From positions 1 through 38,485 of IMG/VR virus record IMGVR_UViG_3300005527_000121: a DNA stretch of 38,485 nucleotides, one strand, 5' to 3'. Positions 19,690-29,481 of this stretch are shown here, one piece after another (the first letter of the stretch is position 1; the number at the start of each line of letters is the position of its first letter). Origin of the DNA: a virus. Made by a program: the position numbers and the translations under genes. Under the pieces are notes generated by a model that was not told the DNA's origin, did not search any database, and saw nothing but the letters and a program-made list of their open reading frames with translations.

Positions 19690-21693
19690 GTGAGTGATTC
19701 ATTAAAGTATTTTGCTGCACAAGAGCCCGAAAAAACAGCAGCAAACCTTTTAAAGAAGTCAGAAACTTTCTTTAATACACTAAATTCAAATAGATATCTT
19801 GATAAAATTCGAGATATGTATCGCTACTATTACGGTAATTTTAACGGCGATGGAAATGATTCGCACGAGATTACCTTTACTGGTGAGCAAGGTGAGCTTG
19901 TTCGTCTTCCAGTAAACCACTTCAGAAACCTAGCTCGCCATATGTATAATATGATTACAGCTAACCGTCCAACTCTAGAAGCTAGAGCTATAAATTCTGA
20001 CTACAAATCCCTCTCTCAGACATATCTAGCTAATGGCATTCTTGATTACTATATGCGAGAAAAGGGTTTAGAAGATCGTATTTATGACGCAGTTGAAATG
20101 GCTGTTGTTCTTGGTAGTTCCTTTTTGAAAATGGAATGGAACGCTACTGCTGGCGAAACATATGATATTGACCCAGAAACTGGAGCTCCTGTAAATGAAG
20201 GAGAGCTTGAGTTTAGTCTTCTTAGTCCACTGGATGTTGTAGTCGATGGAACAAAAGAAAGCTGGAGTCAACAAGAGTGGGTTCTTGCTCGCACGTTTGT
20301 AAACCGATTTAATTTAATTGCAAAATATCCTGATCTTGAAGAAAAAATTCGTGCAATTCCTGCTAAGAATGCTCAGTCTCAGTATCGTGTTAATATCTTT
20401 TCCAATGACGATACCGACGATATTCCGGTTTATGAATTTTTCCACAAGAAAACAGAGGCAATGCCTGAAGGTCGTTATCTTCTTTTCTTATCCGACGACT
20501 GTATTCTCTTAGACTTAGATATGCCTTATCGAGGTATTCCTGTATTCCATTTAAGTCCATCGACTATTATGGGTACTCCATATGGCTATACAGATATGTT
20601 CGATGTATTTCCTATTCAGGAAGCAATGAACTCTATGTATTCTGCTATTATGACAAATAATAACGCATTTAATGTTCAGAATTTATTTGTTCAGCGCGGA
20701 GCTGACTTGTCTGTTGCTCAACTTTCTGGCGGTCTAAATGTTGTTGAAGGTAATGCAAAACCAGAACCTCTCCAACTTACCGCAACTGCTCCAGAAACAT
20801 TTAACTTTTTGAATATCCTAGTACAAGCATCTGAAACAATTACGGGCGTAAGCTCCGTTACACGGGGGCAGCCAGAGGCTAGTCTTCGCTCAGCATCTGC
20901 GTTAGCCCTCGTCCAATCTATGTCTCTCCAGTTTGTGTCTGGTTTTCAGAAGAACTATGTGAAATTCTTGGAAAGAGTTGGTACTAGTTTGATTGAAATT
21001 CTAAAAGATTTTGCACAAACTCCAAAACTAATTGCATTGGTTGGTAAAAATAAACAACCATATCTCAAAGAATTTACTGGAGATATGATTAAAGACGTTA
21101 AGCGAGTTGTCGTTGACGTTGGTAATCCTCTAGCCCGCACAACTGCTGGTCGAGTTCAGATGGCTGAACAGCTTGCACAAATGCAGCTTATTAAAAATCC
21201 ACAACAATACTTCATGGTTATTGAAACTGGTCGTATTGATACCATGATTGAAGGCGATCTATCTGATCTTATGCTTATTAAGCGCGAGAATGAGTGGCTT
21301 CTTGAGGGTAAGGATGTATTTGCTGCACTTCTTGATAAACACTCAATTCATATTATGGAGCACCAATCTGTAATTAATGATCCAGAGCTTCGCCAAAATC
21401 CAGAACTTCTTGCTAAGGTTCAAGCTCACATACAAGAACATATTGATATTCTTAGAACTGCTGATCCAGACTTACTCAGTCTTATTGGTCAACAGCCTCT
21501 ACAGAATCCACAAGCTCCACAAGAAGTTCCTCCTATGACTCCTCCAGGTGAACAACCAGTTCCTGGTCCAGCTGGAAGTCCAGCAGATCAGATGTCACAA
21601 ATGACAGGAGGAGTTCAAGCTCAGGCTCCTAGAGAAGTTGAGGTTCCGGCAGAGCTTCTTCCAAATCCAGCAATTGATCCGAGGGCAGTATAA
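19690..21693 (+). CDS. Portal protein
   Basis: 667 residues from a GTG start with AAGGAG upstream. Twelve copies form the head vertex through which DNA passes. Landmarks are the N-terminal YYYGNFNGDG and PVNHFRNLARHMYNMITANR blocks, a VLGSSFLKMEW strand, the stem/crown region around TGVSSVTRGQPEA, and a long helical C-terminal half. The last 60 residues are Pro/Gln/Gly-rich (PPMTPPGEQPVPGPAG) and probably disordered. The length and central sequence suggest a podovirus-type (P22-like) portal, but that subtype is uncertain. Confidence 0.87.
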   Translation: MSDSLKYFAAQEPEKTAANLLKKSETFFNTLNSNRYLDKIRDMYRYYYGNFNGDGNDSHEITFTGEQGELVRLPVNHFRNLARHMYNMITANRPTLEARAINSDYKSLSQTYLANGILDYYMREKGLEDRIYDAVEMAVVLGSSFLKMEWNATAGETYDIDPETGAPVNEGELEFSLLSPLDVVVDGTKESWSQQEWVLARTFVNRFNLIAKYPDLEEKIRAIPAKNAQSQYRVNIFSNDDTDDIPVYEFFHKKTEAMPEGRYLLFLSDDCILLDLDMPYRGIPVFHLSPSTIMGTPYGYTDMFDVFPIQEAMNSMYSAIMTNNNAFNVQNLFVQRGADLSVAQLSGGLNVVEGNAKPEPLQLTATAPETFNFLNILVQASETITGVSSVTRGQPEASLRSASALALVQSMSLQFVSGFQKNYVKFLERVGTSLIEILKDFAQTPKLIALVGKNKQPYLKEFTGDMIKDVKRVVVDVGNPLARTTAGRVQMAEQLAQMQLIKNPQQYFMVIETGRIDTMIEGDLSDLMLIKRENEWLLEGKDVFAALLDKHSIHIMEHQSVINDPELRQNPELLAKVQAHIQEHIDILRTADPDLLSLIGQQPLQNPQAPQEVPPMTPPGEQPVPGPAGSPADQMSQMTGGVQAQAPREVEVPAELLPNPAIDPRAV

Positions 21694-21914
21694 TGAAATT
21701 TGGTAAAACATTTGGTGCATTGAAAAAAGACAAGAAAAAAGAAGAATTGGAAAGTAATCCTATAAATGATATTTTTCACGCATTTGTAATGGAAAGAAAG
21801 GTTCGTGAAGATTCAGAAGAATACTCTGAACCAAAATTAGAAGATGATTTACAAGAACTAGAAGACCTTAAACGCGAGCGAGCAGAAAGAATTAAGAAAA
21901 AGTATGCTAGATAA
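21693..21914 (+). CDS. Small charged protein
   Basis: 73 residues: a lysine-rich N-terminus (FGALKKDKKKEE), an acidic middle and an Arg/Lys helix at the end (DLKRERAERIKKKYA). TAATG overlap with the portal stop. Probably a small structural or assembly accessory. Confidence 0.62.
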   Translation: MKFGKTFGALKKDKKKEELESNPINDIFHAFVMERKVREDSEEYSEPKLEDDLQELEDLKRERAERIKKKYAR

Positions 21915-22512
21915 ATTAATGAAATTGCTCCAAGCAAAGGAGCGAGACAATTATGTTGAGAAGAAACCTCGAGATGTTTATCGAGGAATTTCTCATTCTA
22001 CTAAGTTATCAAAAGAAGAAGCTGCTATGATTGGTGGTCTAGAGTCACAACATGGTAAATACGAAAAAAACATGGGTGGCGGTTCTGCTTCTGGTATTAT
22101 GCAAGTTATGCCAAATCTAGCAAAAATGATTCGCCCAGGTTCTGAAAAGAGAATTATGGATAGAAATGTTCAGCAGGAATTGGCTTCAGATATTATAAAT
22201 ATGAACGAACCAACTATCAAACAAATTGCAGCACAATCAAACAAAACTGCTGACGTTGTTGATAGATACGCTCTTTATAATTTGGGTAAAGGTAGAGGTC
22301 GTAAGTTTTTAGAAGCTTCTGACGATACTCCAATTGAAAAAATTCTACCAGCTGCAATTATTAAAGCAAATCCAAAGCTTTATAAGCATAAAACGGTTGG
22401 AGATGCAAAAAAAGCAATGAAGGTTGCATTGACCGAAGGTGGAAAAACTAACGAGTTTTATCCAGATATTCAAGATTTATTTACGGGGATGGGAAATGGA
22501 GAAGAAGAGTAA
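21904..22512 (+). CDS. Virion-associated lytic transglycosylase (SLT-like)
   Basis: 202 residues. Cuts glycan strands of peptidoglycan, probably during DNA entry. Glu47 in GGLESQHG is the expected catalytic acid. GGGSASGIMQVMP at 57-69 matches the GxMQxxP block of the lysozyme-like fold, and YNLGKGRGRKFL is the later conserved motif. It has no signal peptide and sits among structural genes, which suits a virion component rather than the lysis enzyme. It overlaps both neighbours. Confidence 0.83.
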   Translation: MLDKLMKLLQAKERDNYVEKKPRDVYRGISHSTKLSKEEAAMIGGLESQHGKYEKNMGGGSASGIMQVMPNLAKMIRPGSEKRIMDRNVQQELASDIINMNEPTIKQIAAQSNKTADVVDRYALYNLGKGRGRKFLEASDDTPIEKILPAAIIKANPKLYKHKTVGDAKKAMKVALTEGGKTNEFYPDIQDLFTGMGNGEEE

Positions 22513-22807
22513 ATTCGCACGTTTGCGCGAAACAATGAAATGTAATAAACCTCGACCTTCTTATAAGCCAGAAAAGAAAAGAATGGTTAAAGCTTGTCAA
22601 GGTGGAAAAGAGAAGATAATCCACTACGGAGCGTCTGATTATGGTTCTAATTATTCTGACGAAGCCCGTAAGAATTTTAGAGCTCGCCATAATTGCGACA
22701 CTGCTACAGATAAATTAACAGCTCGTCACTGGGCTTGTAAAAATCTTTGGTCAAAAAGTAGCACAAAATATTCTACTAAAGGTAAAAAGGGTGGGAATAA
22801 AAAATGA
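22496..22807 (+). CDS. Conserved phage protein with Cys/His-rich domain of unknown function
   Basis: 103 residues from the ATG at 22496; a longer in-frame form overlaps the previous gene extensively. The core, KACQGGKEKIIHYGASDYG, then RKNFRARHNCDTATDKLTAR and HWACKNLWS, matches a domain often seen in phage structural regions, with conserved Gly-Gly-Lys-Glu-Lys and Cys/His/Trp positions. The rest is Lys/Ser-rich. Function unknown. Confidence 0.72.
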   Translation: MEKKSKFARLRETMKCNKPRPSYKPEKKRMVKACQGGKEKIIHYGASDYGSNYSDEARKNFRARHNCDTATDKLTARHWACKNLWSKSSTKYSTKGKKGGNKK

Positions 22808-23406
22808 GCGATCGTAGAAAACTTCAAGATGAGTTAAATAGAATTAATAATTTGTATCAAGAATACGATCTTCAGCTCTCTAAGTCTGGTGCTACTATGC
22901 AACAAAGACAGCAACTTAGAGATATGATGAATGCTAAAAAAGATGCTCTTATTTCAGAAATGGGAGATGATCTTCAAAAGCTCAATCGCGGAGCTGGTAT
23001 CAATGTTGGTGGTGGAACAATCTCCAAAATTAAAGATGTTGCAGGAGAAGGATTTGATGCTGCAAAAAAAGCTGATATTATTAAGATGGTTGGAAAGAAA
23101 GCTATGGGAATGATTCCTGTTGGTGGTGTTATTGCTGGTGCTGTGTCTGGCGATCCAGCAATGGCAGCAGAAGAGCTTGGAAGAGATGCTATTGAAGCAG
23201 CTCCAGCAGCTTTGGCGACAGCAGCAAAAATAGGAGCTGGAACAACTCCAGTGGGCTTAGGAATGATTGCAGCAGATGCGTTTATGCCAGAACAAGCTGG
23301 TAATTCAGAAGAAGAGCGTATGATGCTTGCTGAAGATAAAGCAAGAAAAGCTTATGCTCAATCTCCAGGAAGAATGGCTAAATTAAAGAAAATGCTCGGA
23401 AAATAA
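22804..23406 (+). CDS. Probable internal virion or ejection protein
   Basis: 200 residues. An N-terminal helical, Gln-rich half (LQDELNRINNLYQEYDLQ) is followed by Gly/Ala-rich hydrophobic segments (KAMGMIPVGGVIAGAVSG and AALATAAKIGAGTTPVG) that could enter a membrane. Such proteins are often packaged and ejected to form the DNA channel. ATGA overlap with the gene before. Role inferred from composition and position. Confidence 0.6.
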   Translation: MSDRRKLQDELNRINNLYQEYDLQLSKSGATMQQRQQLRDMMNAKKDALISEMGDDLQKLNRGAGINVGGGTISKIKDVAGEGFDAAKKADIIKMVGKKAMGMIPVGGVIAGAVSGDPAMAAEELGRDAIEAAPAALATAAKIGAGTTPVGLGMIAADAFMPEQAGNSEEERMMLAEDKARKAYAQSPGRMAKLKKMLGK

Positions 23407-23538
23407 ATGATACGAAAATTTGGCAAGCTTTACAAGGTATTGTCGAGCAAGGGCAAAAATCTTGGGAAATACACTTCTAAAAAAGCGGCAGAAAAAAGAT
23501 TAAGACAAGTTGAATATTTTAAGCATAAGGCTAAATAA
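23407..23538 (+). CDS. Small basic conserved phage protein, 43 residues
   Basis: Starts MIRKFGKLYKVLSSKGKNLG and then reads YTSKKAAEKRLRQVEYFKHK. The arrangement GKxLG, aromatic, Lys-Ala-Ala, RLxQVxYF is a common short motif in phage structural regions. The start lies directly after the previous stop and the stop overlaps the next start (TAATG). Function unknown. Confidence 0.68.
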   Translation: MIRKFGKLYKVLSSKGKNLGKYTSKKAAEKRLRQVEYFKHKAK

Positions 23539-24377
23539 TGTCAGCACCAAATCCAACTAAGTTAGATGCGGGTCAAGTCCTTCAAGGGGCTTATGATGAA
23601 ACAACTGGAAGAATAAGAACGGACGCAGAGGCAACAATTGTTAATGCCGACATCGACGTTCAACTTGATCCAGATCAAGATGGTGTACATATCGGAGATA
23701 AGAACTCTGGAAATACATTAGCTATAGACAGCGATGGTGATATTGGCGTTAAAATTGACGCAAATGAATCATCGATTGAAGTTTTTCAAATCGATCCAGT
23801 TGATCTTCAAACTACATCACATATTTCAGTAAATAACTCTCCAGTTACAAACTCTAATCCTGTTCCAGTTTCTGTTCAAAACCCTATTGATATTAATAAT
23901 TTACCAAATAATTTAGCAACTACTGACAATCAAGATATTACTAATGGCTTCTTAACAACTATTAATGACTCAACTGGCGAAATTGCTTCTAAGTTACCGA
24001 ATTTAGGTCAAAATTCAGCCAGTGAATCGATCAGTGTAATACTTTCTTCGGATCAAACACCAATAGAAGTAACACAACAAATCGATGCGTTTACTAAACC
24101 AATTGCAGATAATATTCAGTTGGTTGGTAGTTTGGATGGTACTCAGTCTGGTCAAAAATATGGAATTGTTTACAATGCTAGACAACAAATATTAGACAGC
24201 CATGACAGGAATGCTGAGTTTATTTATGCTGACTTTGGAACAAAAGATCAAAGAATAGTACAAATTAATTATACAAGCGATACTTTTCCAGGAATAACAG
24301 TTAGAAGAGTTTTTACATATACCTTAATTGGTAATAAATACAGAAGAGATTCAGAAACTTGGAGTGAAATTATATGA
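23538..24377 (+). CDS. Tail or head-to-tail structural protein
   Basis: 279 residues, acidic and strand-rich, Asp/Asn/Gln/Thr-heavy with no Cys. It begins with short glycine turns (GVHIGDKNSGNTLAIDSDGD) suggesting a beta-fold spike or baseplate component, and ends with a compact aromatic region (RRVFTYTLIGNKYRRD). It precedes another large structural gene with ATGA overlap. No motif pins down the exact part. Confidence 0.6.
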   Translation: MSAPNPTKLDAGQVLQGAYDETTGRIRTDAEATIVNADIDVQLDPDQDGVHIGDKNSGNTLAIDSDGDIGVKIDANESSIEVFQIDPVDLQTTSHISVNNSPVTNSNPVPVSVQNPIDINNLPNNLATTDNQDITNGFLTTINDSTGEIASKLPNLGQNSASESISVILSSDQTPIEVTQQIDAFTKPIADNIQLVGSLDGTQSGQKYGIVYNARQQILDSHDRNAEFIYADFGTKDQRIVQINYTSDTFPGITVRRVFTYTLIGNKYRRDSETWSEII

Positions 24378-26428
24378 AATCTATTACAGCTAACCTTCTT
24401 CAGAATGTAGTTACATCTTACGATCAAACAAAAACTACAATTCAAGGTCGAGTTAATCAAAAAACAGTAGAGGGTTCTGTTGTTTTGGGACCACCACTAA
24501 ATGAGTTTATTGATACAGTTGCTGATACAGCCGGTACAACTGTACCTGTTTTATCTTACCTATCACCAAATGGTAGACTTTTTTCTATTGGAGCAGAGAC
24601 TGGTGGTATTTCTTTTATTTCTTTACATGAAGTAAATCTACAAACAGGAACAAAAACGTTTGTTGGTCAAATTCGTATGAATTTAGCTGATTTAGCAACT
24701 ACTACTCACGTATTCCGTGGGTTTAAAGTACTTGATGATGGTGTATCTGGTTGGAGAATTTTTTTAGCTACAACTGCTTCTGTTTTAATTAACGGAGGTC
24801 TTTATTGTGTCAATAATGTAGATCGTTCTGATTTTTTACCAACAGGTTCTACTCTTTTCCCATTTGCAACTGGCTCAAATCAAAAAGCAACATATCTTTT
24901 ACAAGACCCCTCTAGTATCGGTGTTTCTCAATTAAATACAGCATCCGCTGGGGTTACTTTAGATCGTCCAAATAACAGAGTTTACGTACATAATGGCGTT
25001 TCAGCAACCCATCAGTTCTATGTATATAGCTCAAATGCAACTCTAGATTGTCCGCTTTCTACTGGACTTGTTATTGATTCAGTTGCTGATACCATAACTC
25101 ACGTTGGTCATACTTTCCAAAACAGCGATCCTGTGTTTTTAACAAATTTATCAGGTGGTGCTGGTCTAACAAATATCACTACATATTTTGTTCGTAACGT
25201 CACAGCAACCACATATCAGTTATCAGCTACAACTGGAGGTGCTGCAATTAATATTACAACAAATGGAACTGTTGATATTTGTCGAGCATTTGGAACTAGT
25301 GGATCAGCTTGGGTACATAAAACTGGTAACTTGCCAGCTCTAACTGGTACATTAATTCAGTCAGATTCTGAAGATTATGCTGTTCCTGGACATACAACAA
25401 ACGCAGGTCAACCATGTATTTTCTTTTGTACTTCAAGTAACCTATACTTGGGGAGAATTTCTGAGCTTACACCAGGAGCAACTACTTGGACATCTTTAGT
25501 TACATCTAATATTTTGGGTACAGTTAATCAAATAACAGCACCGACGCTTACATTGGCGACATGGAGTAATGCTCTAGATAGAGCTGTTTATTTGACAAGT
25601 GGTACAGTTTTTGTAATGAAACAAGTAGTAAATAACCAAATCGATAAAGTTTTTGGTCGTCTATCTAATATTTATAGAGAAGGATTTCCTCAGTCTGTTA
25701 GACAAGGGCTTGGATTTATTTCAATTTCGGCAATGGATATTGAAGATGGGTGGCTAACTGTAACAGCATCGTCTTCCGGTCAAAGGGGTAATATTCTTTG
25801 TGATTTACGTTCTGATTCTTCTTTTGATTATTCGTATATTGTTACAAGAGTTTTAAATACACCTAGTTCAATTTACAAGCTTGTTTCTCTTTGTGAAAAA
25901 TTATCCGGAGACACTGGTAGTATTGATTTATTCTATAGAACATCAGGGTTTGGTTCTATATCTGGCGGATGGGTTCAAATTCCTTTTGGGGATGATCTTA
26001 GCTCAGTTGCAACCGGAAATGAAGTTCAATTTAAAATTAGATTTAACACTCTTCAATTAGGTGCTTCAATTCCTAGACAAATTTCTGAGATTTATTTAAG
26101 TTTAGAATCTCTTTTTGAAATTTCAGATAACTGGGAATTTTCTAGAGATTTATCTAGTAATTTAACTCCGTCTAGAGTAGCTTTTAGATTAAAAGAAGTT
26201 TATGTTGGTTCTGTCCCAACTCTTTATTTTAGAGCTTATGATCTTTCAAACAATTTATTAAATACTGCAGACAGTTCTACAAATTCTGGGAATTTTGAAT
26301 ATTCTACAGATAATGGAATTAGTTGGTTACCATTGGGTACTATTCCTAATACAGTTGGAACTTTAATTAGATATACGTTTACAACTCCTCCTGGTGTAGA
26401 TATTCGTCCTAGTCTGAAGGAGAGCTAA
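24374..26428 (+). CDS. Large tail structural protein (fibre or baseplate type)
   Basis: 684 residues, Ser/Thr/Gly/Asn-rich and almost all beta. Around residues 235-305, an ITHVGHTFQNSDPVFLTN and TTYFVRNVTATTYQLSATTG module matches a short domain that recurs in many phage structural proteins. The C-terminal third contains LSSNLTPSRVAFRLKEVYVG and a jelly-roll-like stretch. A role in adsorption or tail architecture is likely. Coupled to both neighbours. Confidence 0.65.
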   Translation: MKSITANLLQNVVTSYDQTKTTIQGRVNQKTVEGSVVLGPPLNEFIDTVADTAGTTVPVLSYLSPNGRLFSIGAETGGISFISLHEVNLQTGTKTFVGQIRMNLADLATTTHVFRGFKVLDDGVSGWRIFLATTASVLINGGLYCVNNVDRSDFLPTGSTLFPFATGSNQKATYLLQDPSSIGVSQLNTASAGVTLDRPNNRVYVHNGVSATHQFYVYSSNATLDCPLSTGLVIDSVADTITHVGHTFQNSDPVFLTNLSGGAGLTNITTYFVRNVTATTYQLSATTGGAAINITTNGTVDICRAFGTSGSAWVHKTGNLPALTGTLIQSDSEDYAVPGHTTNAGQPCIFFCTSSNLYLGRISELTPGATTWTSLVTSNILGTVNQITAPTLTLATWSNALDRAVYLTSGTVFVMKQVVNNQIDKVFGRLSNIYREGFPQSVRQGLGFISISAMDIEDGWLTVTASSSGQRGNILCDLRSDSSFDYSYIVTRVLNTPSSIYKLVSLCEKLSGDTGSIDLFYRTSGFGSISGGWVQIPFGDDLSSVATGNEVQFKIRFNTLQLGASIPRQISEIYLSLESLFEISDNWEFSRDLSSNLTPSRVAFRLKEVYVGSVPTLYFRAYDLSNNLLNTADSSTNSGNFEYSTDNGISWLPLGTIPNTVGTLIRYTFTTPPGVDIRPSLKES

Positions 26429-26429
26429 G

Positions 26430-27785
26430 ATGTCAGATATATTTGTTAGTGATGATTTTTATATGTCTACATCACAAGCATGTGTAGTAGACCTAACTCC
26501 TCCAACTTTTTCTGGAATTAATTTTCTAGATGTCGAATCTAGAGGACAGATTAGAGCTGGGTGGTCCGTTGCCACCGATCCTGACACTCCGATTAGATAC
26601 GAAATCTATATAAAAGCTTCAAATTCAATTGGATTATTCAATACTGCAAACATTACAGCAATAACAGATAAGTTGCAGTTTGATATTTTTACTCTACCAG
26701 ATGGTTCATTTCTTGTAAATGGAATAACTTATTATGTTGGAGTTAGAGCTGTAGATGCCTTGGGTAATAGAGATGCAAATACAGTATCCTTAAATGTAAT
26801 TTCTACTGGAGTTTTAACATCAATAGACACGTATGAATCTAAAGTTGTTTACTCAATTGACGAGAATAATGATTTTAGATTGACAGCTTGGGCTAATAAA
26901 AACGAAAGTTTGGCTATCGCACCATCAGCTGTTCTTGGTACAGCATCTTATCAAATATTTTCAAAAGCAGGGGTTGCTATTTCTGGAATGTCTGGTACTG
27001 GAATTTTAGCAAATGCTCAAGGATTATATGTTTTTCCTGCAGTTTCAAACCAAATATCTACACAATTAGAGCATTATGAAATCAGAATTTCAATATTCGT
27101 CGATGGAGAAGCTCGAGTTAATTATATTCCTTTAATAAATCAAACTCCAATATATGCGCTAGATGCTGGATTTTCAATTAATGCTAATAACCAATTAGTT
27201 GGTGCTCTTTGGTCGAAAGCTAATGGTTCTAGAATTATGGATTCATCTAGAATTAGTAATGGTTACTACTACGTTCATGATTCTAATGGTATCGCAGTTC
27301 CTGGTTTAACAGAATCTGGAATAGTTCCTAATTCTGAAGGATTTTTTGTTATAGCACCAATCTCTGCAACATCTTTAGATTTACAATCTTCTGTTTATTT
27401 TGCTCACATAAGAGCAGAAGTAGATGGGCTATTAATTAATGATAATGTTCCTTTGACTTTTGGAGTTCCAGAATATGAACCAAAAGCTCAATTTTCAATT
27501 AATTCAGCAAATCAATTCCAAGCTACAATTTGGGTTACTGCTAATGGCGATGTAAAAACAAATAATCTTGGAACTGCTTCTTATCAGGTTTATGATGTTG
27601 CTGGAAATCCAGTTTCTGGTTTATCACAAACAGGAATTACTGCGGATATTAATGGTAGATTCCAAATAACACCAGTTTCTGCAATTTTATTAACAGATTT
27701 AACACACTATTCTGTTAGAATTGGAGTTATTGTTGATGGAGTTGAGAGAGTATCTTATAAAGGCTTTACACTTTTAGGTACATAA
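26430..27785 (+). CDS. Tail protein with fibronectin-like and three tandem repeat domains
   Basis: 451 residues. Residues about 20-130 resemble a fibronectin type III fold (RAGWSVATDPDTPIRYEIYI, ending YVGVRAVDALGNRD). Three copies of a roughly 100-residue beta domain follow, each starting around FSIN or YSID plus xNxF, then a Trp strand, SYQIF or YYVHD, GIxxNxxG, and V/I-xVDG. Repeated Ig-like modules on phage tails usually give weak contact with cell surfaces. Confidence 0.7.
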   Translation: MSDIFVSDDFYMSTSQACVVDLTPPTFSGINFLDVESRGQIRAGWSVATDPDTPIRYEIYIKASNSIGLFNTANITAITDKLQFDIFTLPDGSFLVNGITYYVGVRAVDALGNRDANTVSLNVISTGVLTSIDTYESKVVYSIDENNDFRLTAWANKNESLAIAPSAVLGTASYQIFSKAGVAISGMSGTGILANAQGLYVFPAVSNQISTQLEHYEIRISIFVDGEARVNYIPLINQTPIYALDAGFSINANNQLVGALWSKANGSRIMDSSRISNGYYYVHDSNGIAVPGLTESGIVPNSEGFFVIAPISATSLDLQSSVYFAHIRAEVDGLLINDNVPLTFGVPEYEPKAQFSINSANQFQATIWVTANGDVKTNNLGTASYQVYDVAGNPVSGLSQTGITADINGRFQITPVSAILLTDLTHYSVRIGVIVDGVERVSYKGFTLLGT

Positions 27786-28330
27786 TGCCAATAATTAGAA
27801 AGTTAGTAGCACAAGATGAAAATGAAGAAAATCAATGGTTGAAAGTTGATCATTCTTCTCGTTATATTGTGAACTTAACCGAAGATTGGCAATTTTTATT
27901 TGGACCCAATAGTGAACTTAATAATAGCAACCAAATTGTAAAAATAGCAGCAAAATTTGACGACAACACGTTCAATAATATTAAAATAGCTGCTTATTTA
28001 TACGATCAAAAAAATGCAAGCATTGCAAATGCAGATACTTGCGTATTTAATCTTTATAAAACATCAGGTTCTATTTGGAGCGACGACTATTTAACATCTA
28101 TTAATGGGTCATTGTTACCAAATTCATACTTCTTTATTAATCCATCCTTAACAACATTTACTGGATTGGATTTTTTAGGAGGAGATACTATAATGATAGA
28201 GGCAACTATTATTCGCTTAGGTGTTACATATAGAGATAGAATTTATGTTAATCATCTTGGAATTTTTGATAATGCATCTAGACTCCGACAGGATTTCGAA
28301 TTTTTAGAAATTACTAAGAAGGATTTATGA
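27785..28330 (+). CDS. Structural protein, beta-rich
   Basis: 181 residues, starting MPIIRKLVAQDENEENQWLK. Strand-rich, with NIKIAAYLYDQK and GDTIMIEATIIRLG segments. TAATG overlap with the upstream gene and a 4-base overlap downstream. Likely a component of the same tail assembly; no fold recognised. Confidence 0.6.
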   Translation: MPIIRKLVAQDENEENQWLKVDHSSRYIVNLTEDWQFLFGPNSELNNSNQIVKIAAKFDDNTFNNIKIAAYLYDQKNASIANADTCVFNLYKTSGSIWSDDYLTSINGSLLPNSYFFINPSLTTFTGLDFLGGDTIMIEATIIRLGVTYRDRIYVNHLGIFDNASRLRQDFEFLEITKKDL

Positions 28331-28794
28331 TTAGAAAATATGCTTTTTTAAAAAATAACACAGTTTTGCTTATTGATAATATAGATGAAGTTGAGTATGT
28401 TAATCACATAAGAGAATGGGATAGTATTATTGATATAACCGATAGTTTACCAGAGCCTAGAACTGGCTGGATTTTAGATGGTAATATATTAGTTCCAGTT
28501 TCTCCCGATGAACAACAAAGAACACAGCAAGCTTTTGGTTCTGCTTTAGCACTAGAACTTGTTAATAGAATGGGTGCTAGAAATCTTCAATTGGCATCAC
28601 AAGGTACTCCGGTTAACGTAGCTGCGCTTCTTTCTAGCGTTGGTGGAATTAAGAGCTTAATTGAAACCGGAGCATTAAAAACAGCTAGAAGTATATTAAT
28701 TGTAAGTGCTCCTAATTTTCCAGATCATGCTGATATTTTTAATTACGGTTCTTCACAAATAACTAGTTTTTTACAATCAAAAGGCTGGGATTGA
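28327..28794 (+). CDS. Hypothetical tail-region protein
   Basis: 155 residues. N-terminal strands with PRTGWILDGNILVPVSPDEQ, a sequence type common near phage fibre-assembly proteins, then a helical C-terminal half (ALALELVNRMGARNLQLAS, GGIKSLIETGALKTARS). Could be a fibre accessory or chaperone. Confidence 0.58.
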   Translation: MIRKYAFLKNNTVLLIDNIDEVEYVNHIREWDSIIDITDSLPEPRTGWILDGNILVPVSPDEQQRTQQAFGSALALELVNRMGARNLQLASQGTPVNVAALLSSVGGIKSLIETGALKTARSILIVSAPNFPDHADIFNYGSSQITSFLQSKGWD

Positions 28795-28795
28795 T

Positions 28796-29284
28796 GTGGA
28801 AAGAATAACTATTGGATTTTCTAAAGCTAAGAGTCCATATAAGTTTGGAAGTTTAATATTAAGAACTTATATGAGAACTCCATATAGTCACGTTTACATT
28901 AAATTTCACAGCGAAAAACTAAATAGAGTGCTTATTTACGAAGCAGTTGGCTCTGGAGTTCGTTTTATTGGTAAAAAATCCTGGAATGAACATTCGATAG
29001 AAGTAGCTTCCTACGATATCAAAATAAAACAATGTAATTATATTCATCTTATGCAGTATTGCGTAGATCACGCTGGATATGAATACGGATTTTTACAAAA
29101 TATTGGTATTTTTATATCAGAATCTTTAAATATAAAGAACAATTACTTTAAAAAAGGTAAAAACTGTTCTGAAATTATTGCAGAAATACTTTCAATAGAA
29201 GGATATGATATTAAAAAGGATTTTAATTTAATAACACCAAAAGATATTCACGATTTATTATATGAAAATAAGAGTATTAGATAG
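28796..29284 (+). CDS. Permuted NlpC/P60-type (YiiX-like) hydrolase-fold protein
   Basis: 162 residues from a GTG start. YSHVYIKF gives His32, LIYEAVGSGVRF gives Glu49 and KNCSEIIAEIL gives Cys124: the His-then-Cys order of circularly permuted papain-fold proteins of the YiiX group. Members act on amide or ester bonds in lipids or cell-wall peptides. In the tail region it could be a virion hydrolase for envelope entry. The triad is inferred from motif order, not structure. Confidence 0.65.
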   Translation: MERITIGFSKAKSPYKFGSLILRTYMRTPYSHVYIKFHSEKLNRVLIYEAVGSGVRFIGKKSWNEHSIEVASYDIKIKQCNYIHLMQYCVDHAGYEYGFLQNIGIFISESLNIKNNYFKKGKNCSEIIAEILSIEGYDIKKDFNLITPKDIHDLLYENKSIR

Positions 29285-29408
29285 AAGTAATCCAAAAAGA
29301 GCTCCAAAAAAGCTTTCAACAAACAGAGATAAAGTCAAAAAATACAAGTATTTGTTTTTTGGTTCTCTAGTAATCAATTTAGCTTTGATAATTAACAACT
29401 TTTTATAG
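29262..29408 (+). CDS. Small C-terminally anchored membrane protein, 48 residues
   Basis: A basic N-terminal half (SNPKRAPKKLSTNRDKVKK) is followed by one membrane helix (LFFGSLVINLALIINNF) at the very end, a tail-anchored layout. The start lies inside the previous gene's end (23-base overlap) and has no strong ribosome binding site. The TAACAACT word is part of its last codons. Confidence 0.45.
   Translation: MKIRVLDRSNPKRAPKKLSTNRDKVKKYKYLFFGSLVINLALIINNFL
29391..29400 (+). promoter_or_regulatory. TAACAACT control motif, site 4
   Basis: ATTAACAACT followed by TTTTATAG lies about 80 bases before the scaffold start, overlapping the end of the 48-residue gene. The distance is longer than at most sites. 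Confidence 0.38.
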
Positions 29409-29481
29409 CCTATCCAATTACGGACGGCTTTAATAGGGTAATCAAGCCCGCTTATCCCAAACCATGGGGAAAAGGACATTT

